Assembly: GCF_001761485.1 (NCBI RefSeq)
Contig: NC_090771.1
Span: 1 to 64,000, forward strand
From: Yarrowia lipolytica
Lineage: Eukaryota > Ascomycota > Dipodascomycetes > Dipodascales
DNA length: 64,000 nt
Direction of reading: 5' to 3'
This document shows positions 53,927-63,548 of the stretch, piece by piece. The translations under genes and the position numbers were made by a program. How positions within the stretch are numbered: the stretch's first letter is position 1; each line of letters begins with the position of its first letter. Under the pieces are notes generated by a model. It had not been told where the DNA came from. It worked only from the letters and a program-made list of their open reading frames with translations, and searched no databases.

Positions 53927-54706
53927 ATGGAACGCCTATCCGTCGACACATCGCGATCCAGCATCGACAACAAGCGAAACACAAAACGAAATGCTCTGCG
54001 GGAATTCTACAAACTACAACAACCCGCCGCGGACCCGGACTCCTCCCTCATAGCGTCGTCTGTCATTTCTTCTGCGCGAACCAGCATCTCGGATATCACC
54101 AGCGTCGTTGGAGAAGAGGATTTCGAGGCGGAGGAGCGACGGTTGGAGGCCAAGTTTGAAGCCGGCAGTTTTGATGCCGAGGAGATTGCCCGTGACATTC
54201 TGTCGTCTCGCGGCAGCGGGTCCCGTGTGCTCAAGGACCTGCTCAAGAAGGAAAACTCGCTGCTTCAGAGCATCCGGGTACTGCAGTCGGAACAAAAGGC
54301 GCTTGTCTATAACAACTATTCCCGTCTGATTGCCGTGAGCGAGACTCTGGCTAAAATGAAGGACGGCAACCTCGACAAGAAGACGGACGAGATTTCCATT
54401 GTGATTGGCGACGAGCAAGAGACGGCCCAGCCGATCGAAAAGACCCGCGCAAAGCTGCCGGGACTGATCCAGGAGATTTCCACGGCGTCTCGAGACCTCA
54501 AAATGGACGGAGTGGGGGACAAGGTCGGGGCCAAACAGGTGGCTCAGTGGCTCCTTAACACGCCAAAGGAGGTGGAGCAATTGGAGGGACAGGAGAGAGA
54601 CAAGAGGATAGATGAAAGTCTCAAGGTACTGGAATTGTGGATGGAGAGGAGTCGAGTGGGGGGGTTGGAGGAGTTGAAGGGGAGGATCGAAGGGTTGAGA
54701 CACTAG
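53927..54706 (+). CDS. VPS51: GARP-complex subunit Vps51
   Basis: The frame is open from a TTG at 53897; the first ATG is at 53927 (MERLSVDTSRSSIDNKR), giving 259 residues. The Vps51 core is clear: NALREFYKL at the start, then DILSSRGSGSRVLKDLLKKE, NSLLQSIRVLQSEQKALVY and NNYSRLIAVSETLAKMK. The last two form the coiled coil that joins Vps52, Vps53 and Vps54. The short N-terminal REFYKL region resembles the segment that binds the SNARE Tlg1 in S. cerevisiae. GARP tethers endosome-derived vesicles at the late Golgi. S. cerevisiae Vps51 has 164 residues, so this protein carries an extra C-terminal region of about 100 residues that is predicted helical. Confidence 0.9.
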   Translation: MERLSVDTSRSSIDNKRNTKRNALREFYKLQQPAADPDSSLIASSVISSARTSISDITSVVGEEDFEAEERRLEAKFEAGSFDAEEIARDILSSRGSGSRVLKDLLKKENSLLQSIRVLQSEQKALVYNNYSRLIAVSETLAKMKDGNLDKKTDEISIVIGDEQETAQPIEKTRAKLPGLIQEISTASRDLKMDGVGDKVGAKQVAQWLLNTPKEVEQLEGQERDKRIDESLKVLELWMERSRVGGLEELKGRIEGLRH

Positions 54707-56086
54707 CAGAGCGAAAGTAGGAGAGACTAGTGTTGGCTGCTGTCACGTTTTGACTTTGAGTCCAATATTTAATACTGAATGTTTAATGACAATTGATGGA
54801 TACTATTACTATCGAGTATCTATATCTAATCATCACAGGCCAAGACGATACAGTGGGAGGTGTACTATAACGAAACGAGAACGAGCGACCCTTCGAAATT
54901 TTGCTGATAATTTGGGACCATTATATTGCCCAGTTGCTTACTGTCTGGAGCTGTGTCCCTCTAGTCTGTCACTCACCAAAAGCCAATTCTTCATCTCCAT
55001 TTCTCTCTCGGGGTGTAGTGCATGACCCTGCATGTTTGTGCATGTATATACATTACCCCGCCATTTTTGTGGTAGTGTGTGTGATCTACAATAAGTTGTC
55101 CTCCGATCTGCCGCCTATTTCTTCCTCTTACACATCACACACAGCACTCCACGGCAGTCAGATAACAGCCCTTGCTGGACTGACACTGACACGGACTCAG
55201 TTACGGACTCAGTCACAGATACAACACTGATACTCGACACAGACACTGACCCAGACACTGGTGCAGGTAGTGACGCAGTTGGATAACCAGTTACTCGTTC
55301 GTGTTTAAACTAGGCCGAGCCAGACACGGGGACTTCCTGCTGACTTAATGTCGACCCATTTAAGGAGACAGACTGAGTGGAGACTGTATCCACAACATCT
55401 GTGCCACACTCCGTTTGGTCTGTCGAACAAATGAACGTCTGCAGTGAGTCCGAAGACACGAACCACCGCTGAGTACACAAACCCCTTCTCTTCATGGACA
55501 CACCTGTCAGACACGGCTTGGTTCAACCCCAATCAACACCAGCCGCGTTCGTCGCTCGCAGGACACCAGCACAGACAGATCCAGGGCCTCTACCGTGATT
55601 ATCACCTGACCCCCATTAGCTGACACAGAGCCAACAACAGTGACACATACAAGCCATATACTTTGATACTACCAGATGACCAAGGGTGTGTCTGCAGAGA
55701 GACACTTTTCATCCACCGACACTGACTGTGTCGCTCAGCGAATGGAACAGCTCTGCTGCCGCCGTTGTACAATGCCTACGAGTATTTGCCATCCGCACGC
55801 TCATGGTTGTGGCTCTGATCTACAGCATGTTCTCTCACACTTTGTCTACAATCGTGTCAAGCTCGCTTTTCTCGCTCACTTCCGACGCTTTATGGTAATG
55901 TACTCTTACTATATACACGTTGAGGTACACTTTGCTAGTTGATAGCGTTTTAAGCCGAATGCAATGTTGAACAGATCGAATAAATAAGCACGTTGAGTGC
56001 TGTTAGTGGGTTGAAGGGGGTTGAAGGGGTTGAAGGGGTTGAAGGGGTCAGGTTGAAGGGGACCGGTTCAGGGGAAGTGGTCAAGC
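54707..56086. other. Convergent region between VPS51 and MET13
   Basis: About 1.4 kb with no supported gene. A degenerate repeat of GACACTGACACGGACTCAG-type words spans 55183-55262. A minisatellite adjoins the MET13 stop. Confidence 0.4.
56008..56061 (+). repeat. GGTTGAAGG minisatellite at the MET13 3' end
   Basis: Five to six units of GGGTTGAAGG lie 26 bp downstream of the MET13 stop codon and are presumably in its 3' UTR (read as CCTTCAACC in the mRNA). Confidence 0.8.
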
Positions 56087-57838
56087 CTACAAGTCGCTAA
56101 ACAAGTCAAAGATACCAGTGGAGTCGTGGAAATCATTGTGCACAATGTTGACCAGGTACCAGTTGTTGAAAATGTCGTCGAGGAACTTTCGGGACTCGGA
56201 TTCGGCAGGGTAGCACTTGGCCCACTCGGAGCCGAGGCGGAAGGCCTCCTCCTTCCACGCCAGGAAGGAGATTTTCTCGACAATGGTGGGCTGGATGACC
56301 TCCTTGCCGGGGTAGATACCCCAGGTGACGGCGTTGGGTCCGCCAGGGGCGTTGGTCTGGAGGTTGCCGGTCTTGTTGACGGCGTAAAAGGTGATTTCCG
56401 ACTGGTTTTCGAGCTTCTTGACGAGCTTTTCCGCCACCTCGGGGGTGACAAGCAGCTCCAGGTACGCCTTTTGATAGACGTAGCCGTTTTTGGGGCCCCA
56501 GCCGTGGACCGGGTGGGTGGACTTGGCTCCGTTGACGGCGGGCTGCGAGTTGATGGTCAGAATACCCCTGTTGTTGAGCTCGAGAATCTGGGGCTTGATG
56601 GTTTCGATTTCGTTGGAGATGGGAACGTCGGACCAGGGCAGCGACGCCAGCTTACCGTTGAGGTAGTTGACAAGAAGCGTCTTGAGGTCGTCGACGGTCT
56701 TGGGCTCTCCCCAGAGCTCGAGGACCTTTTGGGGCGACTGGCGGAGCAGCACTCCGTAGGTTTCCAGCTCGCCAAACGCCGGGGACCGCGAGTCTCCCCA
56801 TCGGCCGTTGGGGAACTCGTCCCAGTCCTGGGTTCGGGCCACGTACGACTGTTTTCTGTTCTTCCAGAAAATGGGTCGAACCGTCTCGTCCTGCCGGCCC
56901 AGCGCCAGCGAGGGCCGCCATGGCAGCGGCGCCACGGCCGAGTCCTGGGCGGGCAGGTTGAGGCGCTCCAGCACCATCACCGTGGCCTTTTCCAGGTTCA
57001 TGGTGTAGAAATGGAGATGTTTGATTTTGCCCGAGTCCAGCATTTTCTGGCACATGTCTGCCACGAGCTGGGTGCCGAGCTCTCGCACCCGCATGTCGTC
57101 GTCCTTGACAGGCTCCAGCTGGTCCAAAAAGTCCTGGGGGATCTGGATCTGGCACCAGTTTGCCCGGCGCATAAACGAGGCGTAGGTGGAGATGGGCATG
57201 ATTCCGGGGATGATGGGCACGTTGATGCCCTTGGCACGGCACTTGTCGACCCACTTGAGGAAGTTGTCCGTGTCGTAGAACATCTGGGTGACGATAAAGG
57301 TGCCGCCAGCATCCACCTTTTCTTTCAGATGGTCGATGAGAATGTCCACGTCGGGCTCCTCAGGGGTACCCTCGGGGTAGGCCGCCACGCCAATGTCAAA
57401 GTAGTCGCCGTACTTAGACTTGATGTACTTGACGAGATCCTTGGCGTAGCGGAAGCCGCCGTCGACCGCCTCCCACTTTTCCGACTCCACGGGAGGATCG
57501 CCTCGAAGCGCCAGAATGTTCTGGCAACCGCCGTCAAACGCGGACTGGAGAGCATTCTCCACCAGCTGCTTGGGCATGCCGGTGCAGGTCAGATGCATAC
57601 AGGTTTCGAGCCCCAGGGCGGACTGGGCGGTAGCGACCATCTCGTTGGTGAGGTTGGAAAGACGCCCGCCGGCGTTCCACGTGATGTCGATGAATTGCGG
57701 GCCCAGCTGGTACATTCGGTCCATTCGGTCGTACAGATTGTTGACTCCCTGAGACGTTTTGGGGACAAAGAACTCGAACGAAAATGTCGGCGTCGAGTCC
57801 GCCGCGTGAGCCTTTTCGAGCTTGTGTGAGATTTTCAT
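56087..57838 (-). CDS. MET13: Methylenetetrahydrofolate reductase, Met13 type
   Basis: The first ATG is at 57838 (MKISHKLEKAHAADSTPTFS), giving 583 residues; the frame is open 11 codons further to a GTG. The N-terminal TIM-barrel domain has SFEFFVPKTSQG, PQFIDITWNAGG, LETCMHLTCTGMP, NILALRGDPP and ITQMFYDTDNF, in the order of the MTHFR family. These motifs are closer to Met13 than to Met12 of S. cerevisiae. The C-terminal domain of eukaryotic MTHFR follows, including RPIFWKNR, SYVARTQDWDEFPNGRWGDS and VHGWGPKNGYVYQK. The enzyme reduces methylene-THF to methyl-THF for methionine synthesis. S. cerevisiae Met13 has 600 residues. Four CACGTG sites lie upstream. Confidence 0.95.
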   Translation of the reverse strand: MKISHKLEKAHAADSTPTFSFEFFVPKTSQGVNNLYDRMDRMYQLGPQFIDITWNAGGRLSNLTNEMVATAQSALGLETCMHLTCTGMPKQLVENALQSAFDGGCQNILALRGDPPVESEKWEAVDGGFRYAKDLVKYIKSKYGDYFDIGVAAYPEGTPEEPDVDILIDHLKEKVDAGGTFIVTQMFYDTDNFLKWVDKCRAKGINVPIIPGIMPISTYASFMRRANWCQIQIPQDFLDQLEPVKDDDMRVRELGTQLVADMCQKMLDSGKIKHLHFYTMNLEKATVMVLERLNLPAQDSAVAPLPWRPSLALGRQDETVRPIFWKNRKQSYVARTQDWDEFPNGRWGDSRSPAFGELETYGVLLRQSPQKVLELWGEPKTVDDLKTLLVNYLNGKLASLPWSDVPISNEIETIKPQILELNNRGILTINSQPAVNGAKSTHPVHGWGPKNGYVYQKAYLELLVTPEVAEKLVKKLENQSEITFYAVNKTGNLQTNAPGGPNAVTWGIYPGKEVIQPTIVEKISFLAWKEEAFRLGSEWAKCYPAESESRKFLDDIFNNWYLVNIVHNDFHDSTGIFDLFSDL

Positions 57839-57979
57839 TTTGACGGCTTTTTGACCAAAAAACGAGCTCACGAGATTTGTTCGTCAAGAGATGTTGTCAG
57901 GATCAATCTCACATTGTCATGCACATGCAAGTGGTTGACCCGGATTTCGGGGTTAGGGCATGCTAAACCTTGATTCAGA

Positions 57980-58309
57980 CACGTGCCCAATCAAGAGGCG
58001 AGAGCGGGGAGGCGGTGGAGAGTGTCGAATGTGGCGCAAGATCACGTGTGTGGCTGGAGGGGCTACGATACTGGTCTAGTTGTGCCTCTCCCTGTCGCTC
58101 TGCGGTAACCACGTGGCCAATATGTGGCCACGATTTGGGGTACGTCGTGGGGGACGATAGGTGAGTCACGCTACCGTGGTGAAATTTCGCCAACATCGCG
58201 CTAATGGGGGAGAGTGTGCGGTGTGGCGCGGGTTGGCGCAGAAATTGAGGGGGACTACGGGGTGAAAAACCAAAATGGCTTACGTAAGTTTATGATGAGC
58301 TGGCACGTG
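57980..58309. promoter_or_regulatory. CACGTG (Cbf1-type) sites upstream of MET13
   Basis: CACGTG occurs at 57980, 58043, 58110 and 58304, between 140 and 470 bp upstream of the ATG; the second is the full Cbf1 form TCACGTG. Cbf1 with Met4 controls sulfur and methionine genes in budding yeasts, so control of MET13 by methionine supply is a fair inference. Confidence 0.5.
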
Positions 58310-58797
58310 ACATTTTGAAATTTCCACTGCGACCCGATTCACACGTTTCAATTTCCCGACAGCATTTGGAAGCACATGAAAGAAGCGCCATGCACCACGC
58401 TGCGAGATAGACGACAGCCAATAGGGTGGCTGGATATTTTTCAGTTGTGGGTTCGATCCTGGGGTGTGTTAAAAAAATGAGCCGGTCAAAGTTGTAAGGG
58501 AGATACCTTGTGAAGCACTAGTCCCCAAAATGAAGGGATTTACATCCCGAAAACAGACTTTTTTTTCCATGGAATAGGGTCAACGTATGAGTGCAGTATG
58601 TATGTACTGTACCTGTATGTACATACCTATACATACTTTGAGAGCTGCTCTACAATGCAGGTCTGCCAATTGCTTTCTTGGAAGGGGCAGTAGCCGTGAA
58701 GACATGGTGTTAGAGATTGATAAGTTGATCTAGAGGACTTTTGATACGTTCTAAATCCTTTGGTTTTTGTCTCGTTTCAATTTGAGGAATATTGAAC

Positions 58798-59220
58798 TAG
58801 TTGGACGCGCTTTACATGAGTGTGGTGGATTCTCAGAATGCACGTAAGCCATTCAAAAGACCTCTGGTGGATATTGTGAAAGTAGTGAGCGAATCCCCGT
58901 ATTTCATTGCCCCTGAATTTCAACTCTTGAACCTTACAGACCTTTTCCAGTACAAGATCTGATCCACGCAGTCGATTCGTCTTGAATAAAACGACCTTTT
59001 ATATTGACAAATACATCAACGACTTACATATCACTTTCTGGGAGGCGTTCCGGTAAACCAGACTTTTCTCCAACAGAGAGACTCATTAGAAAGTCTCCCC
59101 GTTATCATTCTAAGGACGATTGACGGAGCACGCCATCGGGTTGACAAACTTCATGTGAGTGAATTTGTCCCTCAGAATGGAAAACTAGGGGTTTGTATCC
59201 ATGTCAAGGATTTCATTTAA
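58798..59220 (+). pseudogene. Decayed coding fragment of unknown family
   Basis: One frame reads like protein for about 140 codons, with only a few stops, for example YMSVVDSQNARKPFKRPL, then IVKVVSESPYFIAPEFQLL and later LPVIILRTIDGARHRVDKL. Composition and spacing of hydrophobic residues are coding-like, yet the frame is interrupted several times. I recognise no family, and cannot say whether it came from a host gene or an element. The rest of 58310-61169 holds no supported gene apart from repeats and sites listed separately. Confidence 0.35.
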
Positions 59221-59881
59221 CAGTTTATGAGCCCAGATAGCTCGTATAGCTCAAACCTGTTTCTAAATTGTCTCTTTTACTTGCATTAAATCCCTCCTCC
59301 ATCTTTTGAAAGATTAGTCATATATCCCATCTTATGTAATCATGTCCAAAACTTTTCCTGTAGATACCACAATAAATCCAAGAGGTTATTTCTATCCCCC
59401 ACGTCCTATTTACCCCCTTACCACGCTCTCATACCAATATATTGTCACTGGAAGCCCTAATCGCCATCTCCTCAAAACCCTACAAAATATCACTTCACCA
59501 CTACAACTTGCGCAAAAAACACGCTATTCCAAATCAGAAACTTGAATCCAACTCCCCACACTCTCCTATCTCATATTTCGAACTTGTCGCTCCCCTTCAC
59601 AACCTCCCCGTCATTCAAATCAATCACCCCGCGATGGAGCTATGTCCCTCCAACTTTCTCAAATCTCAAGATATTTTGAATCGGAACAGTGCAATAAAAT
59701 ATATGTCCCTGTTTTTACGCAATATCCGCTTTTCTTAGACTCACGCAACCCCAGAGACGGCTCCAAAATCGCACTCGAAATTTTCCTCCCCACAACCAAA
59801 GCCCCACATGACTTATAGCCGTGCCTGGTATGCGTGTCTTGAACCCTGCTTGGTGGGATGGTGGGGTGGTGGGGTGCCCAG

Positions 59882-59956
59882 AAACACCTAACCTAACCCA
59901 ACACCTAACCCTGACCAACCCCTTTCTCCCCGAGCGGTCCTAACCCTGGCAAACCC
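59882..59956 (+). repeat. C-rich telomere-like interstitial sequence
   Basis: Words such as CCTAACC, CCTAACCCTGACCAACCC and CCTAACCCTGG recur. CCCTGACCAA differs at one base from CCCTGACTAA, the complement of the Yarrowia telomere unit TTAGTCAGGG. There is no exact tandem array. Confidence 0.35.
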
Positions 59957-60249
59957 TAAACCACCGTCATACTCCATCCAACTCCTATCACGTGGCAATA
60001 CCCTAATCACGCTCCCCCTCCCTCGCCCCACTATCTCCTCCTCCTCGTGCCGTTCATATCGCTCAAATTTCAAACCATTTAAACCTTATTTGAACCTAAA
60101 AATGCGGTGATAAGAAAAAAAAATAGTCGTGCCAAGTGACAGCTCCAAGTCATCGCAGTTGCATGTGACGGAATAGATATAGATGGGGAAATGAGAGGTT
60201 ATGAGCTTGGGTGGGAGTGAGTCCGGGTGTTGTTTAGTCATCGCTGTAT

Positions 60250-60669
60250 CACGTGAGGAGGAAGCCGTCAGCCGGTGGAGTTTTTGCCTCACGTGACTGA
60301 AAAACTCCCGCAGATAATCCCGCACACTACCCCACATTTGAGTTTATCGTGAGGCGGTGGATTCTGACAGACAGACACATTTTACTCGAGACTCTTCCTG
60401 TTCTCTGTTTGATTTTTCGACAAGCGAAAAACCACGTGACATAGACGGAGCTCACAGACGATCACGTGACCTAGAAGGAAACGGCGCCAGCGACAGTGAC
60501 AGCGACACCAACAGCGACATCCACAGTGATACGAGCAGACGACATCGGACGTTTTGATACAACATTTTTCTGGTGGCTGAATTTGGACTAGACGATTTTG
60601 CCCCGTTTTTTTCCCCGCTTTTTCCCACTCACTCACGTGACCTCTACGACCTCTGCGGCCACTCACGTG
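60250..60669. promoter_or_regulatory. Six CACGTG sites upstream of the arrestin gene
   Basis: CACGTG at 60250, 60290, 60433, 60463, 60634 and 60664. Five of them are in the extended form CACGTGAC or TCACGTGA. They lie 500-920 bp upstream of the arrestin ATG. Confidence 0.5.
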
Positions 60670-60865
60670 ACCTTTGTTGGCATTTTTTGCGGATTTTAGT
60701 CTCGACTGAAACGTCTAGTACATTGTTCCGTGTGATAACTGACACAACACGAGTTGGCGGATTTTGCGCTTGAACGGAACCAGAAAGGACTTTAGCACAC
60801 ACAGCAAGCGCTCGAGCGGTTTCGAACGACGATTGTGGTGATTTTTGAGGCTCGAAAAGTTCGAA

Positions 60866-60975
60866 ACGACTTGAAACGGCTCAAAAGCTCGAAACGACTT
60901 TTGACGACGGTTCTGACGATTCTCGACGACTATTGACGACGGTTCTGACGACTCTCGACGACTCTCGACGACCCA
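60866..60975 (+). repeat. Tandem repeat of CGACGACTATTGACGACGGTT-type units
   Basis: The units contain TTGACGACGGTTCTGACGA and CTCGACGACT words that alternate about eight times within the presumed 5' leader of the arrestin gene. Confidence 0.65.
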
Positions 60976-61169
60976 TTTTCGACAGTATCCAACGTTTGAT
61001 CGACCCATTTCGACTCATTGTCAGCTTTCTGAGCATCTTGAACGACTAGATTTCATCAGTGACTCAGTGACTCAGCCCATTCTACTCACTCCAGACCAGT
61101 CAATTCGTCCCAGCGGACTACTGTAGAAACCCGGGTTCATTCCAGACTTGCACTTTCTACAATCCAACC

Positions 61170-63548
61170 ATGCCTTCAAGTCTGAAAACCCCCCACACCA
61201 CCACCATGGTGGAAAACTCGCCGCTGTTTCCGGCCCACTTTTCGCACGAGGCCAAAGACATCTCGTCGAGCGGCTCGGTGGCCATCGGCATCGTACTGGC
61301 GGAAAAAAACCTGTTTGTGCACGGGTTTGACCACCACGAGCAGGAGCAGCAGCCACCGGCGCTGCTGCGAGGCAGTCTCATTGTTAAGGTGGCCAAGTCG
61401 ACGAAAATCAAAAGCATCAACCTGTCGTTCCGTGGCATTGCCCGCACGGAGTGGCCCGAGGGCATTCCGCCGAAAAAAGTCGACACGTTTGAGCAGAAAG
61501 ACCTGCATAGCCACGTGTGGCCATTTTTCAACTCCTCCTTCCCCATGGCAGAGTTCTCTTCCGGCGCACACATTGTGCGGTCCAACCATCTCCACGACCA
61601 CCCGCTGACTCGAACCAACACCCATGGCAGCACCACCAGTCTGCACGAGCTCGACGAGTCTCATGACGAAGACGACCATCACGAGACCCATATCATCAAG
61701 GGGTTGGCCAACAAGCTGCGGCGGGCGGCGTCGCCCAGTCCCGTTTTCCGGTCGCGGAGCAAATCGCCTTCCCGGGCTTCCAAGGAAATGTCACGTGCGA
61801 AAACGGACTCGGTCGATCTTCCGCGGACCAACACCTCCAGCTCCACGGCGTCCACCACCTCGGAGCCCACCGAAAAGGACGTCCATACAAAGGGGTATCG
61901 TCTGTTCCCTCCGGGAGAGTACGTGTACAATTTTGAGCTCCCCATTCAGGCCAGTTTACCCGAGACGATTTCGGCGGCGTTTGGGTCGGTGTCGTATACG
62001 CTGGAGGCGTCGATCGAGCGTCCCGGCGCGTTCCGGTCGAATCTGGTGGGCAAAAAGGAGGTTCGGTTGATCCGTGCGCCGGCAGACCAATCGCAGGAGG
62101 TTACGGAGCCGATTGTCATTTCGCGGCATTGGGAAGACCAGTTGCATTATGACATTGTTATTGGTGGCAAGAGCATTCCCATCGGCACGAAAATGCAGGT
62201 GGCATTCAAACTGACGCCGTTAGCCAAGGTCCGGTGCCATCGGATCCGAATCTACATCTCCGAAAACATTGACTACTACTGTCGCAAGATGAAGATTCAT
62301 CGGGTCGAGCCGGCGCGAAAGTACCTGGTGTTTGAACACAAGCCCGACGGCGGCATCCAGGACTCGTTGTTGCCGAATCTCGACGGCGTCCAGGAGTTGA
62401 TGGCTGGAGGAGCCACCGAGCTGGAGTTTGACGTGGTGATTCCTGAAAAGGTTGGTCGGGACAAGAAGGAGCGACTGCATCCCAACACGTCGTTCAAAAA
62501 CATCAAGGTCCATCATTGGATCAAGGTAGTGATGCGACTGAGTAAAATAGACCCGGATAACCCTGAAAAACGCAAGCATTTCGAAATCTCCATCGATTCG
62601 CCGTTCCATCTGCTCGACTCGCGATGCACCGGTGCCAACGTCTCTCTTCCCGCCTACCCGGCCGGACGAAGACCCAGCCGGCCCATTTCCGTGGTTGCCA
62701 GTGATGCTCCTCGACCCATTCACTTTATCCGACAGCCGTCGATTGCACCACCGCCGTTTGACGCTGATGAAGCGCCTCCTCAGCTGGCAGAACCGCCATC
62801 TTACGACACCGCCGACGGAGGAACGTACCAGGAGCGATTCAGCCAGTACCAGCGGTCACGTGGGCGCCAAGCATCGACGGTGAGTCTGACTCCGTCGCAG
62901 GCGCCGTCAATGGACCTTTCGCAGTCCCGTGACTTTAGCAATTCTGGTTTTGGTGGCTCGTCGGCTTCTTCGATCGCCAATCCTCGTGAGTCGTCGGCGG
63001 CTCTTCTTCGTCGGGCCTCGCAGACCTCCGTCAATGTCTTGGCCACGACTCCGCCGGCAGTCTCCCATATGGGGCGTCATGCATCGATGGCGTCGTCGTC
63101 CTCCTCCGTCGATATCACTAATCAAGGAGGGGGTCCAGGAGGGTCAGGGGCAGGAGGTGGCATGTTCAGAAACTACGATATGGGTCGAGCAGCAGTGAGA
63201 GAGGCTCCAGAACATGATGATGACCATGATGACGAGTCACAAGACCCCGACGATCCGTTGGCCGCGGCTCCGGTGTCACGTGATGCTGACCAGCCTGTGC
63301 CTGGGCCTTCGGCCACTTCTCGGCTCGCTACTCATGCCAATGACGTGACGCCTCTGGATTCCGACAGCGACACTGCGTCGCATCTCACCGCCTCGCCGTC
63401 TTCGACCTCGTTAGCGTCGTCGTACTACCAGCGACGACTAGAGACCGGCTCCATTTGCTCTGATCGGCTCCTGGACGACGATGGAGTGGAGGACAATGTC
63501 CACGATTTGGCCGCGAGTGCCAGTCGGTTGTCATTGGGGGAGTTTTGA
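61170..63548 (+). CDS. Alpha-arrestin, ubiquitin-ligase adaptor
   Basis: The 792-residue protein starts at an ATG (MPSSLKTPHTTTMVENSPLF); a second ATG at residue 13 is possible. An arrestin N domain begins near residue 25 with IGIVLAEKNLFVHGF, LLRGSLIVKVAKSTKIKSI and LSFRGIARTEWPEG. The C domain includes LFPPGEYVYNFELPI, YTLEASIERPGAF and CRKMKIHRVEPARKYLVFEH. A PPSY motif at 542-545 can bind the WW domains of Rsp5-type ligases. The long, Ser-rich tail suggests phospho-control. Such adaptors (Rod1/Rog3, Csr2/Ecm21) drive ubiquitylation and endocytosis of nutrient permeases. Within the arrestins I cannot assign the exact orthologue. An insertion rich in His and Asp (about 140-190) splits the N domain. 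Confidence 0.9.
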   Translation: MPSSLKTPHTTTMVENSPLFPAHFSHEAKDISSSGSVAIGIVLAEKNLFVHGFDHHEQEQQPPALLRGSLIVKVAKSTKIKSINLSFRGIARTEWPEGIPPKKVDTFEQKDLHSHVWPFFNSSFPMAEFSSGAHIVRSNHLHDHPLTRTNTHGSTTSLHELDESHDEDDHHETHIIKGLANKLRRAASPSPVFRSRSKSPSRASKEMSRAKTDSVDLPRTNTSSSTASTTSEPTEKDVHTKGYRLFPPGEYVYNFELPIQASLPETISAAFGSVSYTLEASIERPGAFRSNLVGKKEVRLIRAPADQSQEVTEPIVISRHWEDQLHYDIVIGGKSIPIGTKMQVAFKLTPLAKVRCHRIRIYISENIDYYCRKMKIHRVEPARKYLVFEHKPDGGIQDSLLPNLDGVQELMAGGATELEFDVVIPEKVGRDKKERLHPNTSFKNIKVHHWIKVVMRLSKIDPDNPEKRKHFEISIDSPFHLLDSRCTGANVSLPAYPAGRRPSRPISVVASDAPRPIHFIRQPSIAPPPFDADEAPPQLAEPPSYDTADGGTYQERFSQYQRSRGRQASTVSLTPSQAPSMDLSQSRDFSNSGFGGSSASSIANPRESSAALLRRASQTSVNVLATTPPAVSHMGRHASMASSSSSVDITNQGGGPGGSGAGGGMFRNYDMGRAAVREAPEHDDDHDDESQDPDDPLAAAPVSRDADQPVPGPSATSRLATHANDVTPLDSDSDTASHLTASPSSTSLASSYYQRRLETGSICSDRLLDDDGVEDNVHDLAASASRLSLGEF

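Noticed and set aside
56126-57829. A 567-codon open frame antisense to MET13
   Set aside because: It mirrors the third-position bias of MET13 on the other strand. MET13 is conserved over its full length and the antisense product has no motif.
58447-58457. GGTTCGATCC resembling a tRNA B-box
   Set aside because: Flanking bases do not form a T stem and there is no A-box at the right distance. At most it is a lone TFIIIC site.
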